NCBI GenBank assembly: GCA_943735955.1
Contig: OX030955.1
Span: 10,619,647-10,683,646 of the forward strand
Length of the DNA stretch: 64,000 nt
Direction of reading: 5' to 3'
DNA from: Piscicola geometra
Taxonomy: Eukaryota; Annelida; Clitellata; Hirudinida; Piscicolidae
This document shows positions 57,942 to 64,000 of the stretch, piece after piece (position 1 is the stretch's first letter; the number at the start of each line of letters is the position of its first letter). The position numbers and the translations under genes were made by a program. Under the pieces are notes generated by a model. That model had not been told where the DNA came from. It was given only the letters and a program-made list of their open reading frames with translations, and did no database searches.

Positions 57942-58061
57942 GTCTACGGCACCCGGTATTCCCAGGGGCGGTCACCCATCCAAGTACTAACCGGGCTCGA
58001 CGTTGCTTAACTTCGGTGATCGGACGAGAACCGGTGCTTTCAACGTGATATGGCCGTAGAC
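57942..58061 (-). rRNA. 5S rRNA, copy 145 (CC insertion, 120 nt body)
   Basis: Two extra bases make CCGCCCCTGGG where others have CCGCCTGGG (5S nt 91-99). The insertion lies in the C box and the 3' strand of helix IV and shifts TFIIIA contacts. It is the only gene body with an indel, so it is probably a poor or silent copy. 5' flank: gatgcttttcag, ttttttcac, hybrid. Confidence 0.85.
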
Positions 58062-58344
58062 ATTGAAAGTGAGATAAAAGATGCTTTTCAGCCTACATGT
58101 TGTACATCCCGCCTGAAATGTCCACCATGTATTTGTTATTTATTTTTTCACTTAAGTTGCCACCAACCGTCTTGCCTTTGCAACTTGCAAAAAGCTCCAT
58201 ATCGCTGAGAGAATAATACATTCTAAAAGAAAAACAGTTAATTAACGAAAAATGAATGCATTACAAAAAATTGCTGATCAACTAACTATCTAATTAACCC
58301 GAGCTCTTTTTCGTATAGCAAAAATTGAAAAGAGAAAATAAAAA

Positions 58345-58462
58345 GTCTACGGCACCCGGTATTCCCAGGCGGTCACCCATCCAAGTACTAACCGGGCTCG
58401 ACGTTGCTTAACTTCGGTGATCGGACGAGAACCGGTGCTTTCAACGTGATATGGCCGTAGAC
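58345..58462 (-). rRNA. 5S rRNA, copy 146
   Basis: Consensus body. 5' flank: gaaagcgag, gatgctttt, ctggc. Confidence 0.97.
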
Positions 58463-58745
58463 ATTGAAAGCGAGATAAAAGATGCTTTTGAGCCTACATG
58501 TTGTACATCCCGCCTGAAATGTCCACCATGTATTTGTTATTTATTTTTGCACTTAAGTTGCCACCAACCGTCTTGCCGTTGCAACTGGCAAAAAGCTCCA
58601 TATCGCTGAGAGAATAATACATTCTAAAAGAAAAACAGTTAATTAACGAAAAATGAATGCATTACAAAAAATTGCTGATCAACTAACTATCTAATTAACC
58701 CGAGCTCTTTTTCGTATAGCAAAAATTGAAAAGAGAAAATAAAAA

Positions 58746-58863
58746 GTCTACGGCAGCCGGTATTCCCAGGCGGTCACCCATCCAAGTACTAACCGGGCTC
58801 GACGTTGCTTAACTTCGGTGATCGGACGAGAACCGGTGCTTTCAACGTGATATGGCCGTAGAC
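58746..58863 (-). rRNA. 5S rRNA, copy 147 (G108C)
   Basis: G108C breaks C67-G108 at the end of helix V. 5' flank: gatgcatttg, tatatg, acagccc, T-type. Confidence 0.93.
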
Positions 58864-59146
58864 ATTGAAAGTGAGATAAAAGATGCATTTGAGCCTATAT
58901 GTTGTACAGCCCGCCTGAAATGTCCACCATGTATTTGTTATTTATTTTTGCACTTAAGTTGCCACCTACCGTCTTGCCTTTGCAACTTGCAAAAAGCTCC
59001 ATATCGCTGAGAGAATAATACATTCTAAAAGAAAAACAGTTAATTAACGAAAAATGAATGCATTACAAAAAATTGCTGATCAACTAACTATCTAATTAAC
59101 CCGAGCTCTTTTTCGTATAGCAAAAATTGAAAAGAGAAAATAAAAA

Positions 59147-59264
59147 GTCTACGGCACCCGGTATTCCCAGGCGGTCACCCATCCAAGTACTAACCGGGCT
59201 CGACGTTGCTTAACTTCGGTGATCGGACGAGAACCGGTGCTTTCAACGTGATATGGCCGTAGAC
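59147..59264 (-). rRNA. 5S rRNA, copy 148
   Basis: Consensus body. 5' flank: gatgcttatcag, ttttttcac, hybrid. Confidence 0.97.
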
Positions 59265-59547
59265 ATTGAAAGTGAGATAAAAGATGCTTATCAGCCTACA
59301 TGTTGTACATCCCGCCTGAAATGTCCACCATGTATTTGTTATTTATTTTTTCACTTAAGTTGCCACCAACCGTCTTGCCTTTGCAACTTGCAAAAAGCTC
59401 CATATCGCTGAGAGAATAATACATTCTAAAAGAAAAACAGTTAATTAACGAAAAATGAATGCATTACAAAAAATTGCTGATCAACTAACTATCTAATTAA
59501 CCCGAGCTCTTTTTCGTATAGCAAAAATTGAAAAGAGAAAATAAAAA

Positions 59548-59665
59548 GTCTACGGCAGCCGGTATTCCCAGGCGGTCACCCATCCAAGTACTAACCGGGC
59601 TCGACGTTGCTTAACTTCGGTGATCGGACGAGAACCGGTGCTTTCAACGTGATATGGCCGTAGAC
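59548..59665 (-). rRNA. 5S rRNA, copy 149 (G108C)
   Basis: G108C. 5' flank: gatgcatttg, acagccc, ccaagtattt, T-type. Confidence 0.93.
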
Positions 59666-59948
59666 ATTGAAAGTGAGATAAAAGATGCATTTGAGCCTAT
59701 ATGTTGTACAGCCCGCCTGAAATGTCCACCAAGTATTTGTTATTTATTTTTGCACTTAAGTTGCCACCTACCGTCTTGCCTTTGCAACTTGCAAAAAGCT
59801 CCATATCGCTGAGAGAATAATACATTCTAAAAGAAAAACAGTTAATTAACGAAAAATGAATGCATTACAAAAAATTGCTGATCAACTAACTATCTAATTA
59901 ACCCGAGCTCTTTTTCGTATAGCAAAAATTGAAAAGAGAAAATAAAAA

Positions 59949-60066
59949 GTCTACGGCACCCGGTATTCCCAGGCGGTCACCCATCCAAGTACTAACCGGG
60001 CTCGACGTTGCTTAACTTCGGTGATCGGACGAGAACCGGTGCTTTCAACGTGATATGGCCGTAGAC
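59949..60066 (-). rRNA. 5S rRNA, copy 150
   Basis: Consensus body. 5' flank: gatgcttttcag, ttttttcac, hybrid. Confidence 0.97.
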
Positions 60067-60349
60067 ATTGAAAGTGAGATAAAAGATGCTTTTCAGCCTA
60101 CATGTTGTACATCCCGCCTGAAATGTCCACCATGTATTTGTTATTTATTTTTTCACTTAAGTTGCCACCAACCGTCTTGCCTTTGCAACTTGCAAAAAGC
60201 TCCATATCGCTGAGAGAATAATACATTCTAAAAGAAAAACAGTTAATTAACGAAAAATGAATGCATTACAAAAAATTGCTGATCAACTAACTATCTAATT
60301 AACCCGAGCTCTTTTTCGTATAGCAAAAATTGAAAAGAGAAAATAAAAA

Positions 60350-60467
60350 GTCTACGGCACCCGGTATTCCCAGGCGGTCACCCATCCAAGTACTAACCGG
60401 GCTCGACGTTGCTTAACTTCGGTGATCGGACGAGAACCGGTGCTTTCAACGTGATATGGCCGTAGAC
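60350..60467 (-). rRNA. 5S rRNA, copy 151
   Basis: Consensus body. 5' flank: gaaagcgag, acagccc, T-type. Confidence 0.97.
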
Positions 60468-60750
60468 ATTGAAAGCGAGATAAAAGATGCTTTTGAGCCT
60501 ACATGTTGTACAGCCCGCCTGAAATGTCCACCATGTATTTGTTATTTATTTTTGCACTTAAGTTGCCACCTACCGTCTTGCCTTTGCAACTTGCAAAAAG
60601 CTCCATATCGCTGAGAGAATAATACATTCTAAAAGAAAAACAGTTAATTAACGAAAAATGAATGCATTACAAAAAATTGCTGATCAACTAACTATCTAAT
60701 TAACCCGAGCTCTTTTTCGTATAGCAAAAATTGAAAAGAGAAAATAAAAA

Positions 60751-60868
60751 GTCTACGGCAGCCGGTATTCCCAGGCGGTCACCCATCCAAGTACTAACCG
60801 GGCTCGACGTTGCTTAACTTCGGTGATCGGACGAGAACCGGTGCTTTCAACGTGATATGGCCGTAGAC
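60751..60868 (-). rRNA. 5S rRNA, copy 152 (G108C)
   Basis: G108C. 5' flank: gatgcatttg, acagccc, ccaagtattt. Confidence 0.93.
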
Positions 60869-61151
60869 ATTGAAAGTGAGATAAAAGATGCATTTGAGCC
60901 TATATGTTGTACAGCCCGCCTGAAATGTCCACCAAGTATTTGTTATTTATTTTTGCACTTAAGTTGCCACCTACCGTCTTGCCTTTGCAACTTGCAAAAA
61001 GCTCCATATCGCTGAGAGAATAATACATTCTAAAAGAAAAACAGTTAATTAACGAAAAATGAATGCATTACAAAAAATTGCTGATCAACTAACTATCTAA
61101 TTAACCCGAGCTCTTTTTCGTATAGCAAAAATTGAAAAGAGAAAATAAAAA

Positions 61152-61269
61152 GTCTACGGCACCCGGTATTCCCAGGCGGTCACCCATCCAAGTACTAACC
61201 GGGCTCGACGTTGCTTAACTTCGGTGATCGGACGAGAACCGGTGCTTTCAACGTGATATGGCCGTAGAC
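61152..61269 (-). rRNA. 5S rRNA, copy 153
   Basis: Consensus body. 5' flank: gatgcttttcag, ttttttcac, hybrid. Confidence 0.97.
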
Positions 61270-61552
61270 ATTGAAAGTGAGATAAAAGATGCTTTTCAGC
61301 CTACATGTTGTACATCCCGCCTGAAATGTCCACCATGTATTTGTTATTTATTTTTTCACTTAAGTTGCCACCAACCGTCTTGCCTTTGCAACTTGCAAAA
61401 AGCTCCATATCGCTGAGAGAATAATACATTCTAAAAGAAAAACAGTTAATTAACGAAAAATGAATGCATTACAAAAAATTGCTGATCAACTAACTATCTA
61501 ATTAACCCGAGCTCTTTTTCGTATAGCAAAAATTGAAAAGAGAAAATAAAAA

Positions 61553-61670
61553 GTCTACGGCACCCGGTATTCCCAGGCGGTCACCCATCCAAGTACTAAC
61601 CGGGCTCGACGTTGCTTAACTTCGGTGATCGGACGAGAACCGGTGCTTTCAACGTGATATGGCCGTAGAC
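61553..61670 (-). rRNA. 5S rRNA, copy 154
   Basis: Consensus body. 5' flank: gaaagcgag, acatccc, ctggc, aaaatagaaaag. Confidence 0.97.
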
Positions 61671-61953
61671 ATTGAAAGCGAGATAAAAGATGCTTTTGAG
61701 CCTACATGTTGTACATCCCGCCTGAAATGTCCACCATGTATTTGTTATTTATTTTTGCACTTAAGTTGCCACCAACCGTCTTGCCGTTGCAACTGGCAAA
61801 AAGCTCCATATCGCTGAGAGAATAATACATTCTAAAAGAAAAACAGTTAATTAACGAAAAATGAATGCATTACAAAAAATTGCTGATCAACTAACTATCT
61901 AATTAACCCGAGCTCTTTTTCGTATAGCAAAAATAGAAAAGAGAAAATAAAAA

Positions 61954-62071
61954 GTCTACGGCAGCCGGTATTCCCAGGCGGTCACCCATCCAAGTACTAA
62001 CCGGGCTCGACGTTGCTTAACTTCGGTGATCGGACGAGAACCGGTGCTTTCAACGTGATATGGCCGTAGAC
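61954..62071 (-). rRNA. 5S rRNA, copy 155 (G108C)
   Basis: G108C; counterpart of copy 147 at 3208 bp. 5' flank: gatgcatttg, acagccc, T-type. Confidence 0.93.
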
Positions 62072-62354
62072 ATTGAAAGTGAGATAAAAGATGCATTTGA
62101 GCCTATATGTTGTACAGCCCGCCTGAAATGTCCACCATGTATTTGTTATTTATTTTTGCACTTAAGTTGCCACCTACCGTCTTGCCTTTGCAACTTGCAA
62201 AAAGCTCCATATCGCTGAGAGAATAATACATTCTAAAAGAAAAACAGTTAATTAACGAAAAATGAATGCATTACAAAAAATTGCTGATCAACTAACTATC
62301 TAATTAACCCGAGCTCTTTTTCGTATAGCAAAAATTGAAAAGAGAAAATAAAAA

Positions 62355-62472
62355 GTCTACGGCACCCGGTATTCCCAGGCGGTCACCCATCCAAGTACTA
62401 ACCGGGCTCGACGTTGCTTAACTTCGGTGATCGGACGAGAACCGGTGCTTTCAACGTGATATGGCCGTAGAC
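62355..62472 (-). rRNA. 5S rRNA, copy 156
   Basis: Consensus body. 5' flank: gatgcttatcag, ttttttcac; counterpart of copy 148. Confidence 0.97.
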
Positions 62473-62755
62473 ATTGAAAGTGAGATAAAAGATGCTTATC
62501 AGCCTACATGTTGTACATCCCGCCTGAAATGTCCACCATGTATTTGTTATTTATTTTTTCACTTAAGTTGCCACCAACCGTCTTGCCTTTGCAACTTGCA
62601 AAAAGCTCCATATCGCTGAGAGAATAATACATTCTAAAAGAAAAACAGTTAATTAACGAAAAATGAATGCATTACAAAAAATTGCTGATCAACTAACTAT
62701 CTAATTAACCCGAGCTCTTTTTCGTATAGCAAAAATTGAAAAGAGAAAATAAAAA

Positions 62756-62873
62756 GTCTACGGCAGCCGGTATTCCCAGGCGGTCACCCATCCAAGTACT
62801 AACCGGGCTCGACGTTGCTTAACTTCGGTGATCGGACGAGAACCGGTGCTTTCAACGTGATATGGCCGTAGAC
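62756..62873 (-). rRNA. 5S rRNA, copy 157 (G108C)
   Basis: G108C. 5' flank: gatgcatttg, acagccc, ccaagtattt. Confidence 0.93.
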
Positions 62874-63156
62874 ATTGAAAGTGAGATAAAAGATGCATTT
62901 GAGCCTATATGTTGTACAGCCCGCCTGAAATGTCCACCAAGTATTTGTTATTTATTTTTGCACTTAAGTTGCCACCTACCGTCTTGCCTTTGCAACTTGC
63001 AAAAAGCTCCATATCGCTGAGAGAATAATACATTCTAAAAGAAAAACAGTTAATTAACGAAAAATGAATGCATTACAAAAAATTGCTGATCAACTAACTA
63101 TCTAATTAACCCGAGCTCTTTTTCGTATAGCAAAAATTGAAAAGAGAAAATAAAAA

Positions 63157-63274
63157 GTCTACGGCAGCCGGTATTCCCAGGCGGTCACCCATCCAAGTAC
63201 TAACCGGGCTCGACGTTGCTTAACTTCGGTGATCGGACGAGAACCGGTGCTTTCAACGTGATATGGCCGTAGAC
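63157..63274 (-). rRNA. 5S rRNA, copy 158 (G108C)
   Basis: G108C. 5' flank identical in type to copy 157, so a one-unit duplication is likely. Confidence 0.93.
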
Positions 63275-63557
63275 ATTGAAAGTGAGATAAAAGATGCATT
63301 TGAGCCTATATGTTGTACAGCCCGCCTGAAATGTCCACCAAGTATTTGTTATTTATTTTTGCACTTAAGTTGCCACCTACCGTCTTGCCTTTGCAACTTG
63401 CAAAAAGCTCCATATCGCTGAGAGAATAATACATTCTAAAAGAAAAACAGTTAATTAACGAAAAATGAATGCATTACAAAAAATTGCTGATCAACTAACT
63501 ATCTAATTAACCCGAGCTCTTTTTCGTATAGCAAAAATTGAAAAGAGAAAATAAAAA

Positions 63558-63675
63558 GTCTACGGCACCCGGTATTCCCAGGCGGTCACCCATCCAAGTA
63601 CTAACCGGGCTCGACGTTGCTTAACTTCGGTGATCGGACGAGAACCGGTGCTTTCAACGTGATATGGCCGTAGAC
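63558..63675 (-). rRNA. 5S rRNA, copy 159
   Basis: Consensus body. 5' flank: gatgctttt, acagccc, T-type. Confidence 0.97.
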
Positions 63676-63958
63676 ATTGAAAGTGAGATAAAAGATGCTT
63701 TTGAGCCTACATGTTGTACAGCCCGCCTGAAATGTCCACCATGTATTTGTTATTTATTTTTGCACTTAAGTTGCCACCTACCGTCTTGCCTTTGCAACTT
63801 GCAAAAAGCTCCATATCGCTGAGAGAATAATACATTCTAAAAGAAAAACAGTTAATTAACGAAAAATGAATGCATTACAAAAAATTGCTGATCAACTAAC
63901 TATCTAATTAACCCGAGCTCTTTTTCGTATAGCAAAAATTGAAAAGAGAAAATAAAAA

Positions 63959-64000
63959 GTCTACGGCACCCGGTATTCCCAGGCGGTCACCCATCCAAGT
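63959..64000 (-). rRNA. 5S rRNA, copy 160 (partial, cut by window edge)
   Basis: Only 5S nt 77-118 lie in the window, and they match the consensus. The terminator is present. The 5' part continues beyond the right edge. Confidence 0.95.

Larger units (their letters stand above)
1..64000 (-). repeat. 5S rDNA tandem array, 160 head-to-tail units
   Basis: The window consists only of head-to-tail copies of a unit of about 401 bp, each with a 118-nt 5S rRNA body and a 283-bp spacer. Every copy is in the same orientation, and no foreign sequence interrupts the series. Unit length changes only by small indels: 399 bp where GA is missing from the gene-proximal spacer, 400 or 402 bp from A-tract or T-tract changes, and 403 bp for the unit whose gene body has two extra bases. 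Both window ends fall inside the array, so its true size is larger than seen here. Tandem 5S arrays of this kind are usual in animals and are kept similar by unequal crossing-over and gene conversion. Confidence 0.98.
57541..64000 (-). repeat. Right-hand 5S subfamily with G108C units
   Basis: From copy 144 on, units of three kinds are mixed: gatgcatttgagcctatatg with acagccc behind G108C genes; gatgcttttcag or gatgcttatcag with ttttttcac; and gaaagcgag. G108C genes are spaced 802, 1203, 1203, 802 and 401 bp apart. Copies 147-149 match 155-157 at 3208 bp. Confidence 0.8.

Noticed and set aside
1..64000. CRISPR array
   Set aside because: The repeat period is 401 bp, both parts of the unit are repetitive, and the 118-bp element is 5S rRNA.
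1..64000. Non-coding satellite DNA
   Set aside because: Each unit holds a full 5S gene with intact secondary structure, internal promoter and T5 terminator.
232..64000. Bacterial or archaeal 5S
   Set aside because: Bulges, loop E and the box A/C promoter fit the eukaryotic type; there are no 16S/23S genes, and the units stand alone with T-run terminators.
1..64000. Naming a species or phylum
   Set aside because: Animal 5S sequences are too similar for me to assign one without a search of the 283-bp spacer against genome data.

Overview
The whole 64 kb window is one uninterrupted tandem array of eukaryotic 5S ribosomal RNA genes. I count 160 copies: 159 complete and one cut by the right edge. 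All are transcribed leftwards (minus strand). The standard unit is 401 bp: a 118-nt gene body plus a 283-bp AT-rich spacer. Units of 399, 400, 402 and 403 bp come from small indels. I see no protein-coding gene, tRNA, mobile element, CRISPR array or inverted unit.

Organism: the gene body is clearly of animal type. It has a perfect 9-bp helix I, the bulged C63, bulged A49/A50, a loop E motif, a GUGA tetraloop, and the A-box / intermediate element / C-box internal promoter bound by TFIIIA and TFIIIC. It looks like an invertebrate 5S, but the sequence alone does not let me name a phylum. A run of at least five T follows every gene and is the expected RNA polymerase III terminator.

Layout: position 1 lies in a spacer. 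Copies 1-9 (0.2-3.6 kb) are the most diverged at the left, with several mutations in the promoter and in paired regions. Copies 10-17 are nearly uniform. Copies 18-52 (7-20.8 kb) form three-unit higher-order repeats of 1201 bp, marked by a 2-bp deletion just upstream of the gene and by gene variants C29G, T96G and C26A. Copies 55-60 (21.9-24.4 kb) form 802-bp dimers. Copies 65-89 (25.9-35.6 kb) contain overlapping duplications at offsets of 4010 and 5614 bp. Copies 89-101 carry duplications at 2005 and 2406 bp. Copies 115-131 repeat at about 3608-4010 bp. Copies 127-140 are two adjacent 2807-bp copies. Copies 144-160 are a separate right-hand family marked by gene variant G108C and a different upstream spacer.

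By my reading, 110 of the 159 complete genes have an identical 118-nt body. The other 49 carry one to three substitutions or a small indel, and most of these variants recur in several copies at the same offset as linked spacer variants. This is the pattern expected of ongoing unequal crossing-over and gene conversion (concerted evolution).

Numbering: 5S positions (for example A58C) count from the 5' end of the RNA on the minus strand. '5' flank' means the spacer to the right of a gene. Short flank strings are quoted on the plus strand.
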